Of a stretch of 5,554 nt of DNA, positions 1-5,554 are shown one piece after another. The notes beneath the pieces were generated by a model, which had not been told where the DNA came from, did not search any database, and saw only the letters and a program-made list of their open reading frames with translations. This stretch comes from Victivallales bacterium. GTDB taxonomy: Bacteria; Verrucomicrobiota; Lentisphaeria; Victivallales; JAUVCU01. Within the stretch, counting starts at the first letter, position 1. Each line of letters begins with the position of its first letter. The stretch lies in NCBI GenBank assembly GCA_029934175.1, contig JAOZMT010000176.1:1-5554 (forward strand), in the 5' to 3' direction. Made by a program: the position numbers and the translations under genes.

Positions 1-7
1 TAACTGC

Positions 8-925
8 TTATATAAAATTAACTAAACTCATTTTGTTCATTCTTCCTAGCATTTGCATTGAAGCCTGAAATGACTGTTCCATAGAAGATAAATTTGAAAT
101 AGCCTCTGCCATATCTAAACTTTCAATTTGCCCAAGTCTTTCAACTCCACTTAAATCAGATTTATTTGAATTTGAAATAAATTTTTCCCATTTTAATTGA
201 GCCCCTGAATTATCAACAGATTTTTCTATAATATGCTCTAAGCCATCTTCCATATTCCCAAAACTTGTAGGTGTAGGAGAGTTACCAGCTTCTAATGTGT
301 CTCGTAAAGTTATAAGTTCTGTAAAATAATCAGTTCCATTAAATTCTATTAATTTATCACCTGTAATCCCATAAGGATTAGTTGTAGAGCTTTTTGATAC
401 TTGAATATTTCGTTGTGTTGTAGAACCAACATAATTTGCAGCTGTTATTTGATTTGTTACAGGATCTCTTGTTAATGTAAAAGGCTCTGTATCTGTTTTT
501 GTTCCACCAAATACAAATACGCCTAAATGTTTAGCATTCACTTGTAGGGCTAAATCCTCAATAATACCATCAATTTCAGAACTAATTGCTCCAAGAGCTG
601 TTTCATCTAACATATCATTGTTTGCTTGAACTGTTAATTCACGAACTCTTTGCATTGATGAAATCATACTATCTTGTCGATATTGAGTTCCTTTCTCAAA
701 ACTATCTGCAAGTTCTGCATTTTTCCGCCATTGCTCGCTTTTTTTCATTTCATTTTTAACACTAGCTATTTCACTCGTATCACTAGGATTTTCAGAGCGT
801 TTCAAATACTTTTTACCAGTAGCAATTCTTTCTTGTTGCGTAGCATAAGTATTTTGATGACCCATATTTGTTCTTTGCAAATTTTGTAGCAAAGCATTAT
901 CGTTAGCTCTAATTGTTAGATTCAT
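8..925 (-). CDS. flgL: FlgL, flagellar hook-filament junction protein 3 (HAP3)
   Basis: This 305-residue protein is exported through the flagellar type III apparatus and sits between FlgK and the first flagellin ring. The N-terminal flagellin-like D0/D1 helix shows the family pattern: RIATGKKYLKRSENPSD at residues 33-49 (compare 'ISSGKRINRPSDDP' types) and RELTVQANND at 95-104. The C-terminal helix (about 266-305) ends in SFQASMQMLGRMNKMSLVNFI-like sequence, typical of FlgL. The length is normal for FlgL (about 300). The middle (about 135-235) is the variable surface domain. The start is supported by AGGAGG at 931-936, 5 nt upstream. It follows the 42-codon ORF by 20 nt and is the last complete gene in the window. 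The stop is TAA at bases 8-10, with no terminator visible. A flagellin is the main alternative, but the position after flgK and the C-terminus favour FlgL. Confidence 0.95.
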   Translation of the reverse strand: MNLTIRANDNALLQNLQRTNMGHQNTYATQQERIATGKKYLKRSENPSDTSEIASVKNEMKKSEQWRKNAELADSFEKGTQYRQDSMISSMQRVRELTVQANNDMLDETALGAISSEIDGIIEDLALQVNAKHLGVFVFGGTKTDTEPFTLTRDPVTNQITAANYVGSTTQRNIQVSKSSTTNPYGITGDKLIEFNGTDYFTELITLRDTLEAGNSPTPTSFGNMEDGLEHIIEKSVDNSGAQLKWEKFISNSNKSDLSGVERLGQIESLDMAEAISNLSSMEQSFQASMQMLGRMNKMSLVNFI

Positions 926-930
926 AATAT

Positions 931-936
931 CCTCCT
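931..936 (-). promoter_or_regulatory. Ribosome binding site of flgL
   Basis: The minus strand reads AGGAGG, a full anti-16S match, 5 nt before the ATG at 925-923. It lies in the 20-nt gap after the stop of the small ORF, so flgL can initiate independently and may also be reached by ribosomes finishing the small ORF. Confidence 0.85.
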
Positions 937-945
937 AAGTCAATC

Positions 946-1074
946 TTATGATTGTGAACTTTCCATATTAACATTTTTCAAAGCATGTAAATAATTTTGT
1001 AAATGTGAATTTAAATCCTTTAACATACTACTAGAATGAGTCCTTTTGTTCTTTTTGACATTTTTAGTTTTCAT
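946..1074 (-). CDS. Small ORF of 42 codons between flgK and flgL, function unknown
   Basis: I do not recognise this protein. It begins MKTKNVKKNKRTHSSS, a strongly basic stretch (five Lys and one Arg in the first 11 residues). A predicted amphipathic helix follows at about residues 17-36, with Leu18, Leu21, Leu25, Leu29, Leu32 and Val35 at helix-like spacing, and it ends with a polar tail in ESSQS and TAA. No signal peptide or membrane segment is seen. Support for a real gene is contextual: AGGAG lies 9 nt upstream, it starts 19 nt after the flgK stop, and it ends 20 nt before flgL. These spacings match the rest of the operon. It is too short for FlgM, does not look like CsrA, and is not a piece of FlgK or FlgL that I can recognise. 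It could be a small regulator, a chaperone-like peptide or a translated leader for flgL. Coding status is likely but unproven. Confidence 0.6.
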   Translation of the reverse strand: MKTKNVKKNKRTHSSSMLKDLNSHLQNYLHALKNVNMESSQS

Positions 1075-1083
1075 AATAACCAT

Positions 1084-1088
1084 CTCCT
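1084..1088 (-). promoter_or_regulatory. Ribosome binding site of the 42-codon ORF
   Basis: The minus strand reads AAAAGGAG followed by 9 nt and then ATG at 1074-1072. It lies immediately after the flgK stop (1096-1094). A strong, well-spaced site here is the main evidence that the short ORF is translated. Confidence 0.75.
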
Positions 1089-1093
1089 TTTGT

Positions 1094-2566
1094 TTAAATT
1101 AATTGTAAAACCGACATTAACATATTATTAACTGTTGACATATATTTAGCCGAAGCTTGATATGCCCGTTGAATTTCTAACATTTCAATCATTTCTTCGT
1201 CTGTATTAACAGCACTTATTTCAAAAACTGCATTTTGGAACATTGTTTGAGTAGCATCGGCAGTTTCAGCTTTAGTTGCACTTAATTGAACTTCTTCTGC
1301 AATTCCGCCAAGTAACCTATCACTATGACTTAACAAGGTGTCATTATTTAAAGTTGCATTAGTTGCATCAAGAGCTTGCCACATAGCAACAGCATTGCTA
1401 CCATCTCCAATATTTGCTGCATCTCCAGAACCATTCAACGCTAAATCTCTTGGGTCTGTCATGTGATGAGTTAAAATGTCTCCAGATGCAGGAGGTGTTC
1501 CAGATGCTGTAAACCAATCACTAACTCCAGGAGAATTACCATCTAAATCCAAACCGTTTGTATGAACAGCATTATCAATTCTTTGATTAAATTGAGCCGC
1601 ATAAGTATGAAGATTATTCATTTCTTGAACACAAAATTCTCTAGCTTTAACATACCCTTGAATTTCCCCAGTTGTTAAATTTACCGCACTACCAACTCCT
1701 TTTGCATCGTGACCAGCAGCATTATCTGTAGCCCATTGAATTTCAGGAACTCCGCCAGCACCAACATTTATTTGTAAAGTTTCATTATTACTTTTAATAG
1801 CTGGATCTGTTGAGTCAACTAAAATATTTCCAGTAGGTCCACCTATGCGAATAGTATATCGAAAATCACTTTCTTCAGTTACATGAATGTCTGCAAGTTT
1901 TGCAATTTGAGAAACAATTATATCTCTATCATCTCGCATATCATTAGCAGTTTGACCTCTATAAGCATTTTCTTCATAAGTTCTAATTGTTTCATTTAAC
2001 GCAGGTATTTGAGAAATAAGATTATTTAATTCATTTACCTTGTTGCTTATAGCTCCAGTTCCTGCTGTATAATCAGATATATTATCCCTAACTTTTCTTA
2101 AAGCTTCGTATTGTTGATTAAATTTATCAGCAACTGCATTACTCGCAGATAATAATGAAGTTCTATTGGGAATAGATTCAGGAGAAGTTCCAGCTTGTTG
2201 TAAAGCATTCGCAAAATCTTGAATAGCTTCACTTAATTGATTATCTCCACCTGGTCCTAAAAGGCTTTCCATATTTCCAACTTGCCTTGTATAAGTATTA
2301 TGATAACTAGATTGTCCTGTTGATTGTCTTAAACTAGCTTCAAGAGCAGCATCATATTTTCGGACAACATTATCAACATGAACCCCTGTTCCATAAAATC
2401 CACCTTCTCCGTGAACCATAATGTTACTTTGAACAGTTGCCGATTGCCTATGATATCCAGCTTGCCCTGCACGAGCAATATTATTACCAGTAATAGCCAT
2501 CTCTTTTTGTCTTGTCAAGAGAGAAGTCTTTCCTGATATTAATGCCATATCTAATCCTGAAGCCAT
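1094..2566 (-). CDS. flgK: FlgK, flagellar hook-filament junction protein 1 (HAP1)
   Basis: This 490-residue protein joins the hook to FlgL and the filament after export with the FlgN chaperone. The N-terminal rod/hook-family helix carries NNIARAGQAGYHRQ at residues 28-41, matching the family motif 'NIANAxTPGYSRQ'; the usual Pro of PGY is Ala here. The C-terminal helix at 452-490 (VNTDEEMIEMLEIQRAYQAS and what follows) is the classical HAP1/FlgE-type end. The centre (about 100-430) is variable, as in other FlgK proteins, and the length is within the normal range. The chosen ATG gives the canonical N-terminus. Its ribosome site is only GGTGA at 2577-2573, 6 nt upstream, matching the 3' part of an extended Shine-Dalgarno. 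The gap to flgN is 13 nt. A sigma-54 promoter inside flgN probably adds transcription from about position 2653. Confidence 0.96.
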   Translation of the reverse strand: MASGLDMALISGKTSLLTRQKEMAITGNNIARAGQAGYHRQSATVQSNIMVHGEGGFYGTGVHVDNVVRKYDAALEASLRQSTGQSSYHNTYTRQVGNMESLLGPGGDNQLSEAIQDFANALQQAGTSPESIPNRTSLLSASNAVADKFNQQYEALRKVRDNISDYTAGTGAISNKVNELNNLISQIPALNETIRTYEENAYRGQTANDMRDDRDIIVSQIAKLADIHVTEESDFRYTIRIGGPTGNILVDSTDPAIKSNNETLQINVGAGGVPEIQWATDNAAGHDAKGVGSAVNLTTGEIQGYVKAREFCVQEMNNLHTYAAQFNQRIDNAVHTNGLDLDGNSPGVSDWFTASGTPPASGDILTHHMTDPRDLALNGSGDAANIGDGSNAVAMWQALDATNATLNNDTLLSHSDRLLGGIAEEVQLSATKAETADATQTMFQNAVFEISAVNTDEEMIEMLEIQRAYQASAKYMSTVNNMLMSVLQLI

Positions 2567-2579
2567 TTTATTTCACCAT

Positions 2580-3017
2580 TTAACCTATTTTGTTAAGAAT
2601 TCGTGAGGTTTTTTTATAATTCATTTTACCTCTGCGACCATACACTTTGTTTGACTTACTTATCGCAGTTTCCGTGCCAGTCTTAACTAAAACACGATTT
2701 ATTACACCTAAAAAACTTCTACTAAGGGAAATATTGCTTTCTCCAAGTTGCTTTACTTCCCTAGCCTCTTGCATAATGTCAGATTTTACAGCATTCATTT
2801 CTTCGTTAGTGTCGTTATTTGCAAATAAGTCCTTCCAAAGAAATCCATATTGTTCTAACTCTAACATCTTTTCTTGTTGCTTAGGTAATATTTCCCAAAT
2901 TTTTGTTACATTTTTTGTAATTAACGCATTTCTTAAATCTACAGATAAGATTTTCAACTCTGCTAAAGTAGTTCTAACTTTGTCGTTAATTCCGCCTGTT
3001 TGTGTTAAATTGTTCAT
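2580..3017 (-). CDS. flgN: FlgN-like flagellar export chaperone for FlgK/FlgL
   Basis: This 145-residue, mostly helical, soluble protein has leucine-rich, coiled-coil-like segments at about residues 13-105 and a very basic C-terminal tail (YGRRGKMNYKK region, about 125-137). FlgN binds the C-terminal helices of FlgK and FlgL in the cytoplasm and carries them to the export gate. The assignment rests on size, helical make-up, the C-terminal Tyr-Gly-containing basic tail and above all position: directly between flgJ and flgK, the usual site of flgN. Sequence conservation in this family is low, so a divergent operon-specific chaperone is the alternative. The ATG overlaps the flgJ stop as ATGA, and GGGGAG within the flgJ 3' end serves as ribosome site, so translation is probably coupled. 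The codons near the 3' end include GGC, ACG and GCG, where a sigma-54 promoter overlaps. Confidence 0.75.
   Translation of the reverse strand: MNNLTQTGGINDKVRTTLAELKILSVDLRNALITKNVTKIWEILPKQQEKMLELEQYGFLWKDLFANNDTNEEMNAVKSDIMQEAREVKQLGESNISLSRSFLGVINRVLVKTGTETAISKSNKVYGRRGKMNYKKTSRILNKIG
2664..2680 (-). promoter_or_regulatory. Predicted sigma-54 promoter inside flgN, driving flgK-smORF-flgL
   Basis: The minus strand reads CTGGCACGGAAACTGCG. This has a perfect TGGCACG -24 element (GG at 2678-2677) and a CTGC -12 element (GC at 2666-2665), with the exact 12-nt GG-to-GC spacing of sigma-54 promoters (consensus TGGCACG-N4-TTGC). The expected transcript start is near 2653, about 87 nt before the flgK ATG. 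It overlaps the codons for Thr-Gly-Thr-Glu-Thr-Ala of FlgN. The codons GGC, ACG and GCG stand out among mostly A/T-ending neighbours, which suggests selection for the DNA element. It has the same spacing as the promoter before flgH. It was found by eye, without a scan statistic. Confidence 0.65.
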
Positions 3018-3346
3018 ACTCTTCTCCCCATTGCTAATTTTGTTTCAGTATAAATCATATCTGCTAAACCAAGTAAACCTTGTTTTCCGATATGATGAGC
3101 TATTTGGTCGTTTGCCATATCTTTATATGCCTCACTTCCCTTATCTTTTTCTTCATTATCATTAATAGCCTGTGCAGCTTTTAATCCTTGTTTCATTATT
3201 TGTGAAGTCATTACAGCTTCAAAATCATTGCATGCTTGTTTTAACTGTGCATCTTTTATTTCATCAGCTTTTGACATTTTTTTGCTTGCCAAAGAATCTT
3301 GCTGACTTTGTTGAATTAACTGATTGTTTATTCCTGATATATTCAT
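3014..3346 (-). CDS. flgJ: FlgJ-type rod-binding protein, single domain
   Basis: This 110-residue protein matches the N-terminal rod-binding half of FlgJ. The diagnostic core runs from about residue 35: LKQACNDFEAVMTSQIMKQ, then GSEAYKDMANDQIAHHIG and GLLGLADMIYTE (compare the family 'A.qFEalflq.mlk', 'Y.dm.d.q.a..la..gGlGla..i'). It acts in the periplasm as a rod cap or scaffold during rod growth. The C-terminal muramidase domain found in enterobacterial FlgJ is absent. Single-domain versions are common in other phyla, and a separate wall hydrolase then opens the peptidoglycan. The start is fixed by AGGAG at 3353-3357, 6 nt upstream, whose first bases are shared with the flgI stop (TAAGGAG). 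It ends in TGA, overlapping the flgN ATG by ATGA. Confidence 0.93.
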   Translation of the reverse strand: MNISGINNQLIQQSQQDSLASKKMSKADEIKDAQLKQACNDFEAVMTSQIMKQGLKAAQAINDNEEKDKGSEAYKDMANDQIAHHIGKQGLLGLADMIYTETKLAMGRRV

Positions 3347-3356
3347 TTTATACTCC

Positions 3357-4472
3357 TTAGATTGACTCTAGTTTTGCGTGTAATGCACCCGCTTCTCTTA
3401 AAGTGTGAAAGATTATCATAATATCACGAGGCGGAACTTCTAAAGCGTTTAGAGATTTAACTAAATCGCCAATTGTTGTTGTTGTTGGAATAGAACGAAT
3501 AATTCCTACTTCCTCAGTTGCAGTTGTTTTTTGGTCATTAACTTTTTCAATAGCTCCTGGAGCTAAAATACCTGGAGCAATAGCAACTTTTTCAGTATTT
3601 TTTATATCAATATTTAAATTTGCGTGAGTTAAAGCAACAGCAGATAATCTAACTTCTGCACCAATAACAATTGTTCCTGTTTTTGAATTAAATACAATTC
3701 TTGCTTCTTGATCGCTTTTAAAACTTATTTGTTCAACTTCACTAATAAATCTAGGAATTTTACCATTATCTTTATACTCTTTAGGAATTCTCACATCTAT
3801 TGTAGATGAGTTTTTTGCAACACTTGAACAAGTAAATTGGTCATTAACAGCTTGTGCAAAATTCACGGCAGCAGTGAAATCTGGATTATTTAGATGATAA
3901 GTTATAATATCTCCATTCCCCCAACTTGCTCTTACATCTTTAGATAACTTTAAGCTATCAGTTAACATAGCAACTGTTGGATGATTTTTAATAATTTTAT
4001 TACCGCCTTCACCAGTTCCACCAAAAGCATATCCTCCATTATTAATTGCTCCTTGTGCAGTTCCCCAAACAGTGCCATCTGTTCCTTTAACTGGCGTTAA
4101 AATCAATTCTCCTCCAGTTAATGAAGAACAATCTCCTATTGTAGATACAGTGGCATTTATTAAATCTCCTTTATTGGCTTCTCCACGAATTTTAGCTGTT
4201 ATCATAACAGCTGCAATATTATTTGCTTTTATGTCATCTTCTGAAATCTTTATATTAAATTGATTTAGAGTATTTGCCATTGTTTTTTGAATTAATTCAG
4301 CATCACTATCTCCTGTTCCATTCAGACCTATTACGATACCATATCCTAATAATGTATGATTTTCATAGCCAGATAATCTTGCAACATCTTTAATTCTAAC
4401 CTTTGCCCAATTTTGTGCATAAGTCGCATTTGCGAACTGTGCAATTGCTAGTAGTAGTAGTAATTTTTTCAT
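3357..4472 (-). CDS. flgI: FlgI, flagellar P-ring protein
   Basis: This 371-residue protein is the normal FlgI length. It forms the periplasmic P-ring around the distal rod. A Sec signal peptide is visible: MKK, a run of five Leu, then a likely cleavage TYA|QN after residue 19. The mature N-terminus carries the family signature RIKDVARLSGYENHTLLGYG (26-45) followed by IVIGLNGTGDSD (46-57). Further family blocks are TAKIRGEANKGDLINATVST (92-111), TGGELILTPVKGTDG (119-133) and the C-terminus PPRDIMIIFHTLREAGALHA (347-366). Cys115 and Cys215 are the only cysteines I see in the mature part. The segment after KNHPT at about 162-180 departs from the common 'IPNGA' wording. The start is supported by AGGAG at 4482-4486, 9 nt upstream. 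The gap to flgH is 17 nt. Confidence 0.98.
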   Translation of the reverse strand: MKKLLLLLAIAQFANATYAQNWAKVRIKDVARLSGYENHTLLGYGIVIGLNGTGDSDAELIQKTMANTLNQFNIKISEDDIKANNIAAVMITAKIRGEANKGDLINATVSTIGDCSSLTGGELILTPVKGTDGTVWGTAQGAINNGGYAFGGTGEGGNKIIKNHPTVAMLTDSLKLSKDVRASWGNGDIITYHLNNPDFTAAVNFAQAVNDQFTCSSVAKNSSTIDVRIPKEYKDNGKIPRFISEVEQISFKSDQEARIVFNSKTGTIVIGAEVRLSAVALTHANLNIDIKNTEKVAIAPGILAPGAIEKVNDQKTTATEEVGIIRSIPTTTTIGDLVKSLNALEVPPRDIMIIFHTLREAGALHAKLESI

Positions 4473-4489
4473 TTTATGTTTCTCCTTGG

Positions 4490-5149
4490 TTAAAATGGGC
4501 TAATATATTGAAGAATTCTCCACACGAAACCAGATTTAGTTCCTCGTGTAACTTCTCCATCACTTTCATAAACAATATATGTATCTGCAATTTGATTAGA
4601 ATTAACACTATTCGTAGCAGATATATCAACAGGTCTAACTAATCCTGTTACAATTAGTTTCACACTTTCATCATGCATTTTAAGCCTTTTATCTCCACGA
4701 ATAACAAGAGTTTCATTATCCAATACATCAACAACTCGCACTGCGATAGTCATTGTCAAAGTTTCACCTGAAGAAGATGAGCCTGAACCAGAATAGCTAG
4801 AAGTTGCATCAACTGTATAAGCTGGAATTTGATTGAATAAGTTTGTAAAGTTATTAAAAGCTTGCCTTCCAATATTTGGGTCACGAACATTAAAACTTCC
4901 ACTATCTACATTATTTGGATGAGCACTTGCCATTGTTGGAGCTGATGAGTTTGCTGATGCTGTTTTTCCTGTTTTAATATCATCGCTCTTTGTATGTCCC
5001 ATAGATTCATTAACTACGACAGTTAAGATATCACCTACCTTCCAAGCTCGGTCATTAGAATACATTAACCGTGCCATTTTAATTTCATCAGTTGCCATAA
5101 GACAATTAATGGTAATCGCTATAATTGCGACTTGTGCAATTCTTTTCAT
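4490..5149 (-). CDS. flgH: FlgH, flagellar L-ring protein
   Basis: This 219-residue protein forms the outer-membrane L-ring that lets the rod pass. Family blocks are AWKVGDILTVVVNES (35-49), a Ser/Gly-rich run near 117-130, a block beginning MTIAVRVVDVL that continues to ETLVIRGDKRLK, then VTGLVRPVDISATNSVNSNQ, and the invariant-style end GFVWRILQYISPF (207-219). The N-terminus is an export signal (MKR, then a hydrophobic run to about residue 14). The usual lipobox is imperfect: Cys16 is preceded by Ile-Thr-Ile-Asn, not the normal Leu-x-Gly/Ala pattern, so cleavage by signal peptidase I after Ala19 (LMA|TD) is also possible. AGGAG at 5157-5161, 7 nt upstream, fixes the start. It is the first gene of the operon, directly behind a sigma-54 promoter. 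Confidence 0.96.
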   Translation of the reverse strand: MKRIAQVAIIAITINCLMATDEIKMARLMYSNDRAWKVGDILTVVVNESMGHTKSDDIKTGKTASANSSAPTMASAHPNNVDSGSFNVRDPNIGRQAFNNFTNLFNQIPAYTVDATSSYSGSGSSSSGETLTMTIAVRVVDVLDNETLVIRGDKRLKMHDESVKLIVTGLVRPVDISATNSVNSNQIADTYIVYESDGEVTRGTKSGFVWRILQYISPF

Positions 5150-5156
5150 AATTTTA

Positions 5157-5161
5157 CTCCT
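5157..5161 (-). promoter_or_regulatory. Ribosome binding site of flgH
   Basis: The minus strand reads AAAAAAAGGAG, then 7 nt, then ATG. The A-rich leader upstream of the site (5162-5178) is likely unstructured, which favours initiation. Confidence 0.85.
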
Positions 5162-5194
5162 TTTTTTGTTTTTTATTTACAAATTGCATACTTC

Positions 5195-5210
5195 GCAAAA
5201 AGTGTGCCAA
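5195..5210 (-). promoter_or_regulatory. Sigma-54 (-24/-12) promoter of the flgH operon
   Basis: The minus strand reads TTGGCACACTTTTTGC. This matches the sigma-54 consensus TTGGCAC-N5-TTGC at every conserved position, with GG at 5208-5207 and GC at 5196-5195 and the required 12-nt GG-to-GC spacing. The expected start of transcription is near 5183, giving a leader of about 34 nt before flgH. Sigma-54 with an NtrC-type activator (FlgR/FleQ-like) drives hook and basal-body genes in many polarly flagellated bacteria. The activator gene is not in the window and no binding site for it is recognised. Confidence 0.85.
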
Positions 5211-5241
5211 AAATAGAAAATAATAAAAAATGTTTAATTTT

Positions 5242-5269
5242 TTTAGACAAGATAACAGGATTTTCAGGA
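5242..5269 (+). repeat. Left arm of an inverted 'AACAGGATT' repeat pair
   Basis: The plus strand reads TTTAGACA, then an imperfect unit, then AACAGGATT, then TTCAGGA. It pairs as an imperfect inverted copy with 5438-5468: both share TTTAGACA and AACAGGATT, with one base of slippage and a few mismatches. It lies about 32 bp upstream of the sigma-54 promoter. Similar AACAGGATT-type repeats are, from memory, dispersed in many unrelated bacterial genomes. Confidence 0.7.
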
Positions 5270-5437
5270 AAAACAAGATGAATATTTGAAATTTTAATAA
5301 TCTCATATTTAACTACAAAAAAACTCAAAGTTTTATAAAAAAGATAGCAAAGATGTAATTGGTAAGATTTTATGAAAAATATTTTATAGAGTTAATGAAA
5401 TTATAAATTTTAATTAGTTTTGTTTTAGTTATTAAAA
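5270..5437. other. AT-rich spacer between repeat arms, no gene seen
   Basis: These 168 bp are very AT-rich with scattered A- and T-tracts. No ORF with a ribosome site, no RNA gene and no recognisable promoter or hairpin terminator was found. Being upstream of a sigma-54 promoter, it is where activator binding or DNA bending sites would be expected, but none can be named. Confidence 0.5.
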
Positions 5438-5468
5438 AATCCTGTTAATCCTGTTAATCCTGTCTAAA
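5438..5468 (-). repeat. Right arm: three tandem 9-bp units, inverted relative to 5242-5269
   Basis: The plus strand holds AATCCTGTT, AATCCTGTT and AATCCTGTC in tandem, followed by TAAA. Read on the minus strand this is TTTAGACAGG followed by ATTAACAGG units, the same motif as the left arm. The perfect tandem units and the shared TTTAGACA edge indicate a repeat family, not chance AT-rich sequence. Confidence 0.8.
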
Positions 5469-5554
5469 GAATCACTAGACGAAGTTAGGAACAACGCCTG
5501 TTTATTTGAGTCTATCTGTGGTTCAGTTAATTATTTACATTTTTAATTATTAAG
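5469..5554. other. Right-edge noncoding tail, possible repeat-family remnant
   Basis: The first 50 or so bases (to about 5525) are less AT-rich than the adjoining spacer. On the minus strand they contain GAACCACAGATAGACTC and AACAGGCGTTGTTCC. Phrases like 'ACCACAGATAGAC' are, from memory, often found next to AACAGGATT repeats in diverse genomes, so this may belong to the same dispersed element. No ORF is supported. Confidence 0.35.

Noticed and set aside
715..730. TGGCGGAAAAATGCAG on the minus strand inside flgL
   Set aside because: GG-to-GC spacing is one base short and the -24 element is poor.
926..1093. Possible promoter or terminator between flgK and flgL
   Set aside because: No sigma-54, sigma-28 or hairpin-plus-T-run pattern was seen. 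The gap is accounted for by the 42-codon ORF and two ribosome sites.
2647..3165. Plus-strand ORF of 172 codons opposite flgN/flgJ
   Set aside because: It is the shadow of two well-supported minus-strand genes and has no recognisable domain. The same applies to the other plus-strand ORFs at 674-889, 3172-3360, 4072-4263 and 4403-4642.
4062..4077. TGGCACTGTTTGGGGA on the minus strand inside flgI
   Set aside because: It has no GC at the -12 position and no gene start downstream that needs a promoter.
4449..4462. TAG-type trinucleotide repeat
   Set aside because: It encodes the run of leucines in the FlgI signal peptide and needs no other explanation.
5061..5076. TGGCACGGTTAATGTA on the minus strand, sigma-54-like, inside the flgH 5' end
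   Set aside because: The -24 half is perfect but the -12 half has GT in place of GC, and it would start transcription inside flgH. Likely chance.
5270..5437. Possible small gene or CRISPR-like array in the flgH upstream region
   Set aside because: There are only two repeat arms, inverted to each other, with no regularly spaced direct repeats and no ORF with a ribosome site.

Overview
The window is one tightly packed minus-strand operon for the outer parts of a bacterial flagellum. In transcription order (right to left) it reads flgH (L-ring), flgI (P-ring), flgJ (rod-binding domain only), a flgN-like export chaperone, flgK (hook-filament junction 1), an undescribed 42-codon ORF, and flgL (hook-filament junction 3). 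Intergenic gaps are 20 nt or less, flgJ and flgN share an ATGA overlap, and most genes have a clear AGGAG-type Shine-Dalgarno. The operon may continue past the left edge, because flgL ends at base 8 and no terminator is visible.

The L- and P-ring proteins indicate a diderm (Gram-negative) bacterium. The DNA is AT-rich, roughly one third G+C by eye, and TAA and TGA both act as stops. Two sigma-54 promoter matches and dispersed 'AACAGGATT' repeats fit lineages such as the PVC group, Elusimicrobiota or delta-like bacteria. The taxon cannot be fixed from this window, and any assignment here is weak inference.

Region by region: 5150-5554 (405 bp) has no convincing gene. It holds a near-perfect sigma-54 (-24/-12) promoter 46-61 bp upstream of the flgH start. 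Beyond that lies a pair of inverted 9-mer repeat arms (5242-5269 and 5438-5468) around 168 bp of very AT-rich DNA, then a less AT-rich tail to the window edge. From 5149 to 2580 come the ring, rod and chaperone genes. A second strong sigma-54 match sits inside the 3' end of flgN (2664-2680), placed to transcribe flgK, the small ORF and flgL separately. From 2566 to 8 come flgK, the small ORF and flgL.

Working together: FlgJ helps cap and assemble the rod. FlgI and FlgH form the bushing through peptidoglycan and outer membrane. FlgN keeps FlgK and FlgL export-competent, and those two proteins join hook to filament. No flgM lies between flgJ and flgN, where it often sits in related operons, and flgK-flgL appear to have a sigma-54 rather than a sigma-28 promoter. 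The points most worth following up are the 42-codon ORF, the intragenic sigma-54 promoter, and the repeat pair next to the operon promoter.
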